A model generated the notes under the pieces. That model was given only the letters and a program-made list of their open reading frames with translations. It ran no database searches and was not told the DNA's origin. DNA of 64,000 nt from Diphasiastrum complanatum. Its lineage: Eukaryota; Streptophyta; Lycopodiopsida; Lycopodiales; Lycopodiaceae. Where the stretch lies: assembly GCA_029204225.1 (NCBI GenBank), contig CM055102.1, positions 11,873,939-11,937,938 of the forward strand. Direction: 5' to 3'. This document shows positions 41,033-52,460 of the stretch, in pieces; position 1 is the stretch's first letter; the number at the start of each line of letters is the position of its first letter. The position numbers and the translations under genes are program-made.

Positions 41033-41893
41033 GCAAGTGGATCCAGAAATCTTGAGATCCTTGAGATTGGGCTTCTCTCCAAAAAGAGCTTCATATGGTG
41101 TGATTCCACCAATGGCCACAAGAAATTTGCACATGTTATTACCTCACTCCAAAATGGTTTGGGTAGAGAAGCATCTAGCCTTAAGGCCTTAGCACACTCA
41201 CAAAGAGATCTATTTTTCCTCTCACTTACTCTACTTTGTTGAGGGATGTATGGACATGACAACTCCCTCTTTATGCCATTAGAATTACAAAATTCAATCA
41301 ACTTATTGGAGATATATTGACCTCCTCTATCACTTCTTAATACCTTGATCTTGGTACTAGGTTGATTTTCTACAAGAGTTTTGAACTTAAAAAATGAGTC
41401 ATACCCAAAGATATACTACACAAGAGGTAAATCCCACAATATCTAGAATAGTCACCAATGAAGATTACATAGTGCTTGGCACCACCATTAAAATCTTGTG
41501 AAAAGCTATGAACATCCGAATGGATGATTTCAAGATGAGTGCTAGATCTTGTTGTGGATCTTGAGAAAGGTAGTTTATGAGCCTTTGAGAGGCTACATGC
41601 TTCACACATCCTTCCACACTTTGAAAAATGCTTGGGGAGGCCGAGTGCAAGCTCCTTTGCACACTTTGTTTCCATAGCTTTGAAGTTGGCGTGGCCCAAC
41701 CTTTGTGCCATAGCTCCACCTTTGAGATCTCCACCTTTGCCAAATTCACACTCTCCATAGCAACATTAGAATCAAGCCCAAACAATCTACCTTGCTTAAA
41801 ACCTTTTGCTATACATTCATCATTTCTAAGGATGGAACAAACTCCATGCTTAAATTGTACATCAAGGCCATTATCCATTAATTGGCCAACAGG
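41033..41893 (-). pseudogene. Copia element B, 5' part (PR tail, zinc region, INT)
   Basis: The minus strand reads GQLMDNGLDVQFKHGVC (protease end), VELWHKG.ATPTSKLW (disrupted GAG-pre-integrase), CEACSLSKAHKLPF, HSDVHSFSQDFNGG, and later FCNSNGIKRELSCPY and SERKNRSLCECAKALRL. Frameshifts are frequent. It stops at 41033 exactly where R is inserted and resumes at 35018. At about 41893 it meets plus-strand fragment D. Confidence 0.87.
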
Positions 41894-42010
41894 TGTGGCA
41901 TGAGGCAATCTCTTTGTAGTTTGATCCACCAAACAAAAAGACAATTGGTTGTAAATGGGTGTTTAGAATCAAGTATAATCAAGTTGGTTCTATTAACAAG
42001 TAAATGGCTG
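41894..42010 (+). pseudogene. Copia element D, left part (RT start)
   Basis: The plus strand reads DPPNKKTIGCKWVFRIKYNQ and GSINK, the conserved start of copia RT, with a TAG upstream and a TAA after INK. It is cut at 42010 by element C. The right half begins at 46293. Confidence 0.85.
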
Positions 42011-43080
42011 TGTTGGGAGAGAGGGAGGAAGAATAAATGACAAACACGAACGAGAAATGAACTCAAACAAGAAACGAACGAGAAGCGAACTCGAACAAAA
42101 AATGTTCGTGCGCAGCGGAATGAATTATTTGACTCTCTCCGCAAGCATGACTACGCCTATCAAAATGAACAGAACTTTAGTGATAGAAATCACAGTCATT
42201 CTAGATTACGTAGCCAAACATTTAAATGGAGAAGCGCTAGATGAATAATTGGTCGCGAATTGCAAGACAAATTATCTGTCGCGAATGATTAGTGAAGAGC
42301 TAGACTGTGCTCGACTGATAATTAGTTGCAAATTATTCGCAAAAGACAAGACTAAAAGTAATCATCTATTACCAAAAAGAGCAACAAGAAAGATCAGACA
42401 GAATGAAAAATAAGCATAGCAATATTGACAGATCTGAAATGCAGAACAATTGAACTGTGTCAGATTAAGTATATCAAGTATACAAGTCAATAATGCGGTA
42501 GAGCATAAGACTGTAGCGGATGAAACCACGTGCCCTACAAAGCTAATTTTTGTCTGTAATGAGAAACAAAACCTCCTTTACTTATTCTAGACTTACCTTG
42601 CTTCATCAAAATTCATCATCATCATTATCGAATACATAGATGGTATCCAATATATATACATAATATTACAGGTGTGCAGATGCGAAAGTACAGAGTGGAT
42701 GTGTTGTCTGTAGGAGATCGTGGGTGGATGCACTCATTGTCCAATCTGTTAGCGCAACTGCATGGAGTGAGCATAAAAAGGGCGCGACGTCAGCCAGTAC
42801 TGAAGTGAATGTTGGTGATGACGCAAAAGTGCGTCACTCTTATGAATGGCCTTAGGATAAGATTTACAGGGTGCCTTATCTGTTAGGTCACCTTTGGCAT
42901 TCAGTAAGGTAGTGTCTCCTTTTCGCCGAACACAGTGTCATGATTTATTTTTCTTTTTTTTGTTTGTGCGAATTTGTGTGTAGAAAATGTAGACTGCGTG
43001 ACAACGTTAGAAAAATATTCAACATGAATGGATGCAGACTAAAATTGGAATTTAGGAGAGTAGGAGGAGTAAATCCAACA
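42011..43080 (-). repeat. 3' LTR of element C
   Basis: On the minus strand it starts TGTTGGATTTACTCC after a run of G (taaggggggg) and ends CTCTCCCAACA. It contains a TATA-like tatatata stretch near 42645-42660. Confidence 0.9.
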
Positions 43081-43092
43081 CCCCCCCTTAAT
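43081..43092 (-). promoter_or_regulatory. Polypurine tract of element C
   Basis: Minus-strand TTAAGGGGGGG lies next to the 3' LTR. Element F has aatgggggg in the same place. Confidence 0.75.
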
Positions 43093-43215
43093 CTGGATCC
43101 GTGAATGCCTTGATCTTCAAACTTAACAATGCACAAAATCAGTTGTGTGCATTAACACTGAGTACTTTCGTAAAAATGTCTACAACCATGTCCTGCGTTT
43201 TGCAGTACGTTAAGC

Positions 43216-44160
43216 TCACCTATCTATGAGAACCTTGCCCTTGATGTAGTAATATATTATTTCAATGTGCTTACTCCTAGAATGAAATCTAGGGTTGGCC
43301 GATAAGGCAATAGCACTTTGGTTATCACAAAACAAAACTATAGGGTTGTACTTATACAGATTGATGTCTAACAGCAAATTTCTCAACCAAAACGCTTCCT
43401 TAATAGATTGAGAAGCAACAATATATTCTGCTTCAGTAGAAGAAAGTGTGATAGAGGTTTGCTTAAAACTGTTCCATGAAATAGGACAACCATTGAAGAA
43501 GAATGTAAATCCAGATGTGGACTTACGATTGTCTACATCTGCTCCCCAGCTTGCATCAGAATATCCACTAAGCTGATGAAGATTGTCATTGCTGACATCT
43601 CCATAGCAGATGCACTGGTCCATGGTAGCTGGAACATATCTCATGACTCGAATAAGAGCCTTCCAATGGATAATTCCAAGATTAGCCATGTATTGGCTGA
43701 GTGAGCTGACAACAAAAGAAATATCTGGCCTTGTACAGACCATTGCGTATATGAGAGATCCGAGTATCGATCGATACGGGTATTCTCTCATCTGATCCTC
43801 TTCTTGCTTTGTCTAGAGTCATTGGTCCTTTGGCAATGCAGGCCTGGATCCATTGGTGAGTGAGCTAATTTACAATTCATCAAATTGTATCTGTTAAGAA
43901 CATTATCAAGATACCTTTGTTGAGTGATGTAAATCAGTCGATTTGTTCTGTCTCTATGGATTTGAATTCCAAGATAGAAGTGAGCTTTGTCCAGATCAAT
44001 CATGTCGAATTCTGAGAACAACATCTATTTTGAATCCTTGACCATATTGGCATTGTTGCTGAAAAGCAACGTATCATCAACATACAAGGTGATGATAATG
44101 AAGGATTGCTGCACTGACTTTGAATAAACGTTACAATCAGTAGTGCTTTGAAGTTGAAGT
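43216..44160 (-). pseudogene. RT end and RNase H of element C
   Basis: In coding order it reads YVDDTLLFSNN near 44090, FDMIDLDKAHFYLGIQIHRD, SILGSLIYAMVCTRPDISF, then RNase H with GYSDASWGADVDNRKSTSG, STEAEY and CDNQSAIAL. A frame change lies near 43790. The RT palm before YVDD is missing. The coding text upstream passes without a frame change from the gag zinc-knuckle region into NVYSKSVQQSFIIITLY, so the internal deletion is an in-frame gag-RT fusion. Confidence 0.88.
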
Positions 44161-45057
44161 ATTCTGCAGTCTTGTATTTCGTGGTTGTTTCGTTTGTAGT
44201 ATCTACAGAATAGCTTCTTCTTTGTCTGCGGATTCGACTGTTCCTTGTGCTGAGCTGGTTTCTAGTCTGGCTTTGATAGCTTCGGGCCTTTCTTCTTCTT
44301 CTGCTTTGTCATGCCCTTGTTGGTGTACAAGACGTGAGAATCAGCTAAGAAACTTGAGGCTTTGTTCCTTCGCGTGTCTTCCTACAACAACATAGTGATG
44401 ACTCTCAAAAGAGTCAACTCTGGATGAGTCATGATGATCATCACATTGTTGTCATAAGAACTTGGCAAGCTTATAAACAGTTTCATTACTACGTCTTGAT
44501 CGTCTATGATAGATCTGACAATGGTCATTTGCCTTAGCAGGTTCTTGAATTCATTGATGTGATTCTGCAGAGAATCATCATTCATCATCTTGAGAGAGTA
44601 GAATTTCTTCATGAGTTAGAAGCTACATCTCGCACTTTGTATAGCATGCTCAAGATGTCCCAGACTTCTCTCGATGTCTGAGCCTCGGATACATGGCCAA
44701 TCTGTGTATCCGTGATATTGAGGATGATCAACGAGAAAGCTTTTCCATCCTTCAGCTTCCATCTAGCGATTGCCGCATCATCCGCTTTGGGTTTTCCTTC
44801 TACACCTGTAACAATGTCGTACAATTCTTTTGCCATTAGTACAGTCTTCATCTTAAATTTCCACATATGGTAATTGGCTCCATCAAGCCAAATAAATGGA
44901 TTGTCGCGTCGTCCGCTTCGGGTTTCTCTTCTGCACCTGTAACAACGTCGTACAATTCTTTTGCCATTAGTACAATCTTCATCTTAAATTTCCACATATG
45001 GTAATTGGCTCCATCAAGCCAGTCCATGAGAGGACTGGCTTTCCCTTGGAAATCCAT
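44161..45057 (-). pseudogene. Gag of element C
   Basis: The minus-strand start MDFQGKASPLMDWLDGANY is followed by WKFKMKIVLMAKELYD, SREVWDILSMLY and FYSLKMMNDDSLQNHINEF, a typical copia gag. The knuckle reads CRYYKRNNHEIQDC, with Tyr in place of the second Cys. A 131-bp tandem duplication shifts the frame. Confidence 0.85.
44768..45020 (-). repeat. 131-bp tandem duplication in gag of element C
   Basis: The units start at 44768 (gattgccgcatcatccgc) and 44899 (gattgtcgcgtcgtccgc). They share text such as gtacaattcttttgccatta. The unit length is not a multiple of three, so gag is frameshifted. Confidence 0.88.
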
Positions 45058-45202
45058 GTGGAAGAATTAGTCTAAGTGATAGGAGAAACTATCAGTGACT
45101 TAATAATGAAAATCTGATACTGAAAAATATAGAACAAGAAAACAATTACTCTATCGGTTAGTAGAGTCTTGTATTGTGGGAGTTAATCAAGCTATGAAGA
45201 TT

Positions 45203-45214
45203 GCTCTGATACCA
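45203..45214 (-). promoter_or_regulatory. Primer binding site of element C
   Basis: The minus strand reads TGGTATCAGAGC, next to the 5' LTR end (whose last base is changed from A to T). Confidence 0.9.
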
Positions 45215-46292
45215 AGTTGGGAGAGAGGGAGGAAGAATAAATGACGAACACGAACAAAAAACGAACGAGAAGCGAACTCAAATAGAAAATGTTCTTGCAC
45301 AACGGAATGAATTATTTGACTCTCTCCGTAAGCATGACTACATCTATCAAAATGAACAGAATTTTAGTGATAGAAATCACAGTCATTCTAGATTGCATAG
45401 CCAAACATTTAAATGGATGAAGCGCTAGATGAATAATTTGTCGCAAATTGCAAGACAAATTATCTATCATGAATGATTTGCGAAGAGCTAGACTGTGCTC
45501 GACTGATAATTAGTAGCAAATTATTTGCGAAAGACAAGACTAAAAGTTAACATCTATTACCAGAAAGAGCAACAAGAAAGATAAGGCAGAATGAGGAATA
45601 AGCATAGCAATATTGACAGATTTGAAACGCAAAACAAATGAACTGTGTCAAATTAAGTATATCAAGTATACAAGTCAATAAGCGGTAGAGCACAAGACTA
45701 TAGTGGTTGAAACCGCGTGTCCTACAAAGCTTATTTATATTTGTAATGAGAAATAAAACCTCCTTCACTTATTCTAGACTTATATTGCTTTATCAGAATT
45801 CATCATCATCATTATCGAATACGCAGATGATATTTAATATATATACATAATATTACAGGTGTGCAGATGCGAAAGTACAGAGTGGATGTGTTGTCTGCAA
45901 GAGATCGTGGGTGGCTGCAATCGTTGTCCAATCTATTAGCGCAACTGGATGGAGTGAGTATAAAAAGGGTGCCACATCAGCCAGTACTGAAGTGAATATT
46001 GGTGATGACGCAAAAGTGTGTCACTCTTACGAATGGCCTTAGGATAAGATTATATAGGGTGCCTTATCTGTTAGGGCACCTTTGGCATTCAGTAAGGTAG
46101 TGTCCCCTTTTTGCCTGTCACCATGACTTGTGTAAGAACACAGTATTGCGATTCATTCATCTTTTCTTTGTCTGTGCAAATTTGCGTGTAGAAAATACAG
46201 ACTGCGTGACAATGTTAGAAAAATATGCAGCATGAATGGTGGCAGATTAATTAAAATTGGGATTTAGGAGAGTAGGAGGAGTAAATCCAACA
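45215..46292 (-). repeat. 5' LTR of element C
   Basis: It is 1078 bp and matches the 3' LTR with scattered differences and small indels, so the element is older than G. Its outer end TGTTGGATTT (complement) abuts the TSD GGCTG. Confidence 0.9.
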
Positions 46293-46610
46293 GGCTGGGC
46301 TTTGTGCAAAGGAGTATGCTCAAGTCAAGGGTTTGCTGCCATGGCAAAGATGGTTACCATTAGAATCTTGATTTTCTTGTCATCTCATTTTAATTGGTTC
46401 ATGTATCAATTGAATGTGACTAATGCTTTTCTCAATGGCTATCTTGAGGAGGAGATCTACATGCACCAACTTGAATTGATTCATCTACAGGGCAAGAGGA
46501 CACGATATTTTTTTCTCTTCAAGAGCTTGTATGGTCTCAAGCAAGCTCCCAGATCTTGGTATTCTCAACTTAATACTTTCCTGCTCTCACTAGGATTCAT
46601 TCAAGGTGGT
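46293..46610 (+). pseudogene. Copia element D, right part (RT)
   Basis: Reading resumes with a degraded YKARL..KGYAQ region. It then gives MAKMVTIRILIFLSSHFNW, VTNAFLNGYLEEEIYMHQ, LYGLKQAPRSWYSQLNTFLLSLGF. It ends at about 46610 without reaching YVDD. Confidence 0.87.
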
Positions 46611-49600
46611 GGTGGACACAAATCCAACCCCATGATGACAACTATCAAGTGAAATAACTAGACAACTTTTATCAACTTTCACACTCCTTAAAATAGCATT
46701 AGTTATACAACATTTTGCAAGGCGTATTTGCTAACAAACTCCCAAGAACACCATTGCGAGTTGAATGAGAAACATTATGAGGTTCTCCTTAAGGAATCTT
46801 TCAAAATTGACCAAAAAAAAAGGTCATTTTACAAAAACCATATTTTTTGTGCATACAAATCTTTAAAATGATGTGCTTTTCTTATATTTTTAAAATACAA
46901 ACATGTGAAAAATTATAAACCTACAAAATATGTTTTTTTGTATATCAAGAAGGTCAACAAAAAAAGTATGCTCAAAATCTTCCAAAAACCTACATAATTT
47001 TCACTTTGTACTGATTTTTTAATTTGCTAATTATTAAATATAGTCTATTTTATAATTCACATTTACAAAAACAACAAAATAAATTTTAATAGCATAATTA
47101 TATATTGTATTTTCTTAATATCAATCAAACATACTTTTTGTATTAAACTATCTTATTAAAATATTCAAATTTAATTATATTTGTAACTTGGTCAACAAAT
47201 AGATACAAAATATATTCAAATTTAATGATAATAATGAGGTATGTGAGCATCTTCATGCAAGTTATAAAAACATTTTTCATTTAACATCACATAACTTCAC
47301 AAACTCACATGGAATATACATTTTTAAAAGACATTGAAAATTTTTTATATCCAAATTTTTTTTTCAACAAATTGAAAGATAACTGAAACTATATCAAAAA
47401 ATATAAATACTGTCGAGTTCTATCTAGGACAATAACTTTCAAAACTGAAGCACACTTTCAAAGATTTCTTTAACTAAATACAAGCTTTCTAACAAATTCA
47501 AGTAACACAAGCTTTACAAAACTTAAGTATATTGTAAATCAATGTTTTTGCACAGATGAACTTTAACTGCATAGTGTAATTATCTCTTTAACTTCAATAT
47601 TTATATGTCTAATAGTTGATTTATATCGGAGCTAACCAATGTTTCTTTTGAGATTAACTCTTTGATCTATTTTTGCTCACTGGAAAATACACCAAAACAC
47701 GAGATCCCAACAAAGATGTCTCTTCTTCCTTAGATGATGGCTTTTCTTCAATCTCAGTGGGCTTTTTATTTTTTGGAGGAAAAACTTTTCTTCTTGGTGG
47801 TTTTGCCTTTGAAGTTTTTGCATTTCCAATTGCCAAGACAACGTTTAGCTTGCTAGGATCAAACTCCTTTTCGTCCTCCTCATGCAACCTTCTCTTTGTG
47901 GGTATGACATGCAATTTCTTGGTCGGTTCAACCTCTAGTGCCTTCAACTTTTGACAGGTATCCTCATTTTCAAGGACAATGTCCTTGCGTATAAAAGAAA
48001 ATAAACAAGTAATGATATTTGTTGATTGTTCCAATTTTTTTTTATAATAATAGCTGGCAGCAAAGATTGCTTTGACAAAGCTTTTCATTGAAAATAAAAA
48101 CTTCTTTGGAGACTTTTCATTATTCACATCCTCGACTTTCCACAAAGTGAAAACCTAAACCCTAGAATATTGGAGTACCAACTTTTTTGCTGGGATATCA
48201 TAAAATGCTCAAGCCTTAGTTAAATGAACTCATATAGACATGAGTTGACTGGTACAATGTCAATTACAATGAGCATATGATAGTAAAAGTCTAGTTAGCT
48301 AGGGATCCTCAGACTTTAATTTGATGTAGTGGGTTGTACCACTCTAAATCCTTTGGGTTCCAATTGTAGAACATTGATTATGAAGCTCTCATAGAAAAAC
48401 TCTTATTCTTGAATGTTTTTCTTATTCCTTTCACTAAGATAACTTTTGTATATAGATAAAAAAATTTAGATTGTGGTTTTTGATTAAAATACAACACAAC
48501 ATTAATCTTTCATTCACATAGATTGTCTTTTAGAGTATTGAATCTATGTTATGGTACATGACATAAGACTCTAAAATAGAAAGAATCTACATCATGATTA
48601 ATATTCACCTAGGCTACATGATATTAAAAGTTTAGTACTCATGATTGTAGATTACAATAAAAAGAACACAGTTACAAACATTCATGCCTAGACTATTCAA
48701 ATACTTCAAAAGAAAGATGTGAGGTGAGCTATTTTAAATATTTCTTAGACGCACTGCATGCTAAGAACTTTAATTATATGTGTTTTGATATCTTATAATA
48801 AGAAACTTTGTAGATGAATCAACATTTACTAAAAAAAACTTTATCTTTTTCAATTCCATACTTCAAAAGAGACATGTTTTGTAGGATAATATGGCCTTTC
48901 ATTTAAATGTTTAAATTTTTAACTACAATATGAATTTGTTAATAGTAAAAGGACAAACATCGAAGAACATCAAAGAATATTGCACACCCTATAGTGTTGT
49001 GACCCATGATGTAGCCTTATGATGATATTGTATGACATGGGCATATTTGCAAGAATTATGGTGTTCACTTTCGCTATCCATCATTTTACACAAAGAAATA
49101 GCTGCAAATTAATCTTGGTCCAAACTTTCAAGTGGTTGAATCAGTTAAAATCACATGAATTATAATAACAATCAATTTTCTATGATGTAGTATAATAAGT
49201 CATGTGGTTATGTGAAAAAAAAAATTGTTGTTGCCGATGTATCATTTTTTAATAATCTTATGAGTGAAAAGACAATGAGAATTTTTGATGTGATCGAGTT
49301 CAAGTATTCTTGTTGGATAAACAATTTTTGCAATTTGAATGTTTACTATTATTATTACGTAAAAATAATATTGTACAAATGTATTGGTTTAAATATGTAA
49401 AAAAAATTATACTAAAGCTTCATGTATTCAAGTCAACACAAAATTCAATAGGTAATATGTCACATCATGGAAGATCATTGTCATCACATAATCTACTCTT
49501 TTTTCATTTTATATCATCGCATACATGTCATAAAACTCTGATAGTAGACATCAAAAGTCATGTCATATTCAAATCTTCAATTTCAAAAAATGGCAAGTAC

Positions 49601-50141
49601 AATATGATTAACATTCTATGCCAAGTTTTATGTAAGGCAGATTTTTTATTCTTATAAATATTATGTGGTTAATTGCTAGTAGTGAACATCTAAGAAATAA
49701 TTGTATCATGTCTTTTTTTCAACATAGGCTTCCATTATATGGCAACTTGACAATAGACTTGCTTGTGAATGAAGTTGACATCTCAATGGTTATGTTTATT
49801 AAGCTCATCGTTGTGTTTCAAAAGATATTTAAAATGTTATATTTTTAACTTGTAAATGATTCAATATATCAATTCATTCTATTTTTTAATTTTAGAATGA
49901 CATTATCTGTAGGATTCTTCTAGAATGCAATCAAGATTGAATGAGTAATATTTAAATTTGTAATATTAAAATTGGCCTATGCATATAAGTGGTGGTGATA
50001 CATGTCTTTAACCCTTAACACTGTCTCAATTTATTTTGGACTTTCTCAAAATCCATTTTCAAAAATAAACAAGAGAATATCAAGATGTTAATAAATCACA
50101 AAATAATTGAAACTTTGACAATGGAAATTTAATTTTTTCTT
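46611..50141. other. AT-rich stretch with no recognisable element
   Basis: About 3.5 kb of strongly AT-rich sequence carries only short frames. I see no LTR, no copia or gypsy motif and no convincing promoter. The single longer frame is listed separately. It could be old decayed repeat or intergenic DNA. Confidence 0.5.
47654..48145 (-). CDS. Hypothetical 163-codon frame in AT-rich DNA
   Basis: The minus strand starts MWKVEDVNNEKSPKKF and ends SKNRSKS. The second half is basic and Lys/Pro-rich (KTSKAKPPRRKVFPPKNKK, then TEIEEKPSSKEEETS), suggesting a disordered nuclear-type tail. A T/A-rich section around 48000-48045 could be a retained intron. No family is recognised. Its length stands out against the AT-rich background, so it may be an exon of a decayed gene. 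Confidence 0.35.
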   Translation of the reverse strand: MWKVEDVNNEKSPKKFLFSMKSFVKAIFAASYYYKKKLEQSTNIITCLFSFIRKDIVLENEDTCQKLKALEVEPTKKLHVIPTKRRLHEEDEKEFDPSKLNVVLAIGNAKTSKAKPPRRKVFPPKNKKPTEIEEKPSSKEEETSLLGSRVLVYFPVSKNRSKS

Positions 50142-50310
50142 TTATATAGAGGCTCCACCCGTCGCGGCGAGTGGAGCTCCCAATTTCTTTTTAATTTATA
50201 TAGGTCCCACCTGCCGCAACGAGCCCCCAATTTATTTTTATCTTTTTATGGAGGCCCCACTTGCCGCGGCGGGTGGAGCTCCCATTTTTTTTTTTATGGA
50301 GGCTCCGCCC
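50142..50310. repeat. About 50-bp GC-rich tandem repeats, four copies
   Basis: Copies of (a/t)tatagaggctccaccYgcYgcggcgRgtggagctcccaattt start at about 50142, 50198, 50246 and 50294. The core contains the dyad CCACTTGCCGCGGCGGGTGG. The last copy runs into telomere-like CCCTAAACCCTA. The text is strikingly GC-rich in AT-rich surroundings. Confidence 0.75.
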
Positions 50311-50662
50311 TAAACCCTAGACCCTAAACCCTAAATCCCAATTTTAGACCCTTGAACTTTGGTCCTTGGACCTTAACTCTTAGCCCTTGGCCCTTAACTC
50401 TTAGCCCTCGGTCCGTAACTCTTAGTCCTTGGTCCTAAATTCTTAGCCCTTCACTCTTAACTCTTGGTCCTTAACTCTTGGCCCTTAGCCCTTGGACCTT
50501 AACTCTTAACCCTTCGCTAAGAGTTCTTGGTCCTTAACTATTGGCCCTTAGCCCTTGGTCTTTGGCCCTCAGCATCTAGCTCTTTTCCCTTAGTCCTCAA
50601 CCCTTGGCCACTAAAACTTAACTTCTGGCCCTTCACTCTTAACCCTTGGTCCTTATCACCTC

Positions 50663-50720
<58 letters not shown>

Positions 50721-50762
50721 CCCTTAGCCCTTTGCCCTGAGCTTTTGTCTCTTAGTCCTCAA
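50311..50762 (+). repeat. Telomere-like and degenerate heptamer array a1
   Basis: It starts CCCTAAACCCTAGACCCTAAACCCTAAA. It then decays into heptamer-like words CCCTTGG, CCTTAGC, CTTAACT and contains a (CT)n tract (about 50660-50717). It ends at the 3' LTR of element L. Related arrays are a2 and a3. Confidence 0.85.
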
Positions 50763-51392
50763 TGTGAAAGATTTCAGATCCTTAAGATCCAATCTACTTG
50801 AATGATCTTTGGTTAGAAAGAGAAATACACTACCAATCTCACCAATATAGAAAAATCAGCATCTACACACAATTTGAGATGCAAACACTAATAGAACTTG
50901 ATCAAACTTGAATGAAATGATTATGTATTGTTGTTGTCCGTACAAACCAGCAAACTACTGTATTTCACACGTGTGGATCCAAAAATAGCAAATATAGATC
51001 ATTCTATGCATAGAATTGCAGGCAATCACCAAGATAGTGCACCAATTGATAGTAGAACCCAAGAGAACCATGTATAAGCATGAAATGAAATAGAGAAGAG
51101 AGAAGATCACTCTCTCCATGAGTTACATCCTTTTATAACAGGTCCAAACCCTATTTGGCCACTTGGCTTTCCCACCAAAATGCTAACCTTACTAATTTTG
51201 GGTCTAGATTCAATGTACCCAACTCAAACTCGCATTCTATCTTTCTCACATTTTCAAAAAGTGTTTATTGAAATGAAATTTAGACTAATAAACTATGAAA
51301 AGTCAACCTCTAAGTCTAAAACAAGTTTTGGCCTCAATATGCCAAATATGAAAATATTGCAAAATGTGATGAAACTAGTTGAATCTTTCACA
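50763..51392 (-). repeat. 3' LTR of element L
   Basis: It is 630 bp; on the minus strand it starts TGTGAAAGATTC after the tract TTGAAGAGGGAG (51393 on, as complement) and ends AATCTTTCACA. It contains a CACACGTGTG box near 50968. PPT and LTR start resemble those of G. Confidence 0.85.
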
Positions 51393-51410
51393 CTCCCTCT
51401 TCAACTAGTT

Positions 51411-51600
51411 TTAGCATAGACTTTGATAATACTCCAAGTGAAGTCTTATGCTTATGAACAAGTCTTTTCCCAATGCTTTGGTGAAGATATCCCTTGAAGA
51501 CACATGTTGAAGCTCCACCTCCTTTGCAATGACTCGCTCCCTCACAAAATGATATTGTATCTCAATATGCTTACTCCTAGCATAGTTTTTGACAATAGAA
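51411..51600 (-). pseudogene. RNase H tail of element L
   Basis: The minus strand reads ARSKHIEIQYHFVRERVIAKE, then VELQHVSS and IFTKALGKDLF. These are the conserved last 50 or so residues of copia RNase H. The rest of the domain is missing. Confidence 0.85.
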
Positions 51601-52460
51601 CTTTGATCCATTATAAGAATGATCTTCCTCCTAAGAATAGACCTCCTTTCAATGATCATATAATGCTCAAAATATAAACAACCATAATTGATATAGAGAA
51701 TAGTGTCCACTTGGGATGCTTCACTATTTCTTACATCAATTTTACATGTAAAAATGTGACTAAAACATGAAGAATCAAGTAGAATGTAAATGAAATGATT
51801 TCACCATGCTTCCAACTCTGAACTCTCTGTAAAAATACAGCAAACAAACAATAAATGTGAGTGATCAACTTTTGCTTGCATGTCTCCTCCTCCTTTGTCC
51901 TTTGTTGCCTTCTATCCACCATGATACTCCATGAATGAGCCTCCATCTCCATCTTGTCATAAGATGACATCATCACTTGATGACTTGGCCATGAATGATT
52001 GATATAATGAGCCTCCAATAGCTTCATTTCCATCAGCAAAACCAGCCAAGAATGCTAGTACAAATCCGACATCAAAACAATGTTCACCAATGTAGCTAGT
52101 TTTACCATATCTTGACAATTTGCACACATCCACATGAAATTGCTCAAACATGAGTTAGAACAAGTAAAGTAAACTTGAACAACACTTCCTTGCTGCTACT
52201 TTGACCTTACTTGAGTCTATGCTACAAAAATATATCCATAACACCTTTGCCAATTATCTTTCCTTTGATGCTCTTGACTAGCTCCAAATTGCCACCCTCT
52301 CTTTTGACTACTTGAAGCACTTTGAGATCAGCCTCTTGATCTTCAACTTGACTATCAAAGTCATTGAAAAAACTTTGTTTTCTAGATCCAATACTTGATT
52401 TTACAGCAAGATAACATCCATCCACTTGCATAGCTCCATGTACACAAGAAGATCTTCCAA
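51601..52460 (-). other. Anonymous replacement of RT/RNase H in element L
   Basis: Between the integrase-RT linker and the RNase H tail there is no RT motif. The integrase frame runs on in frame from a linker ending SLMKR into an unrelated tail (GTSFGRSSCVHGAMQVDG and on) that stops at 52222. Near 51703-51725 the minus strand repeats a 22-base stretch found in the equivalent place in R. The origin is unknown. Confidence 0.55.

Larger units (their letters stand above)
42011..46292 (-). mobile_element. Internally deleted copia element C
   Basis: This minus-strand element has 1070-1078-bp LTRs, PBS, gag, RT end, RNase H and PPT. It is flanked by a perfect duplication GGCTG (42006-42010 and 46293-46297) within fragment D. 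Protease, integrase and the start of RT are deleted. It belongs to the same family as F pol and the F 3' LTR. Confidence 0.93.

Noticed and set aside
42057-42248. Short plus-strand frame in the C region
   Set aside because: It lies wholly inside the C LTR and on the strand opposite to the element; no domain.
50311-50345. True chromosome end
   Set aside because: Only a few CCCTAAA units occur and they are flanked on both sides by repeats, so this is interstitial telomere-like sequence.
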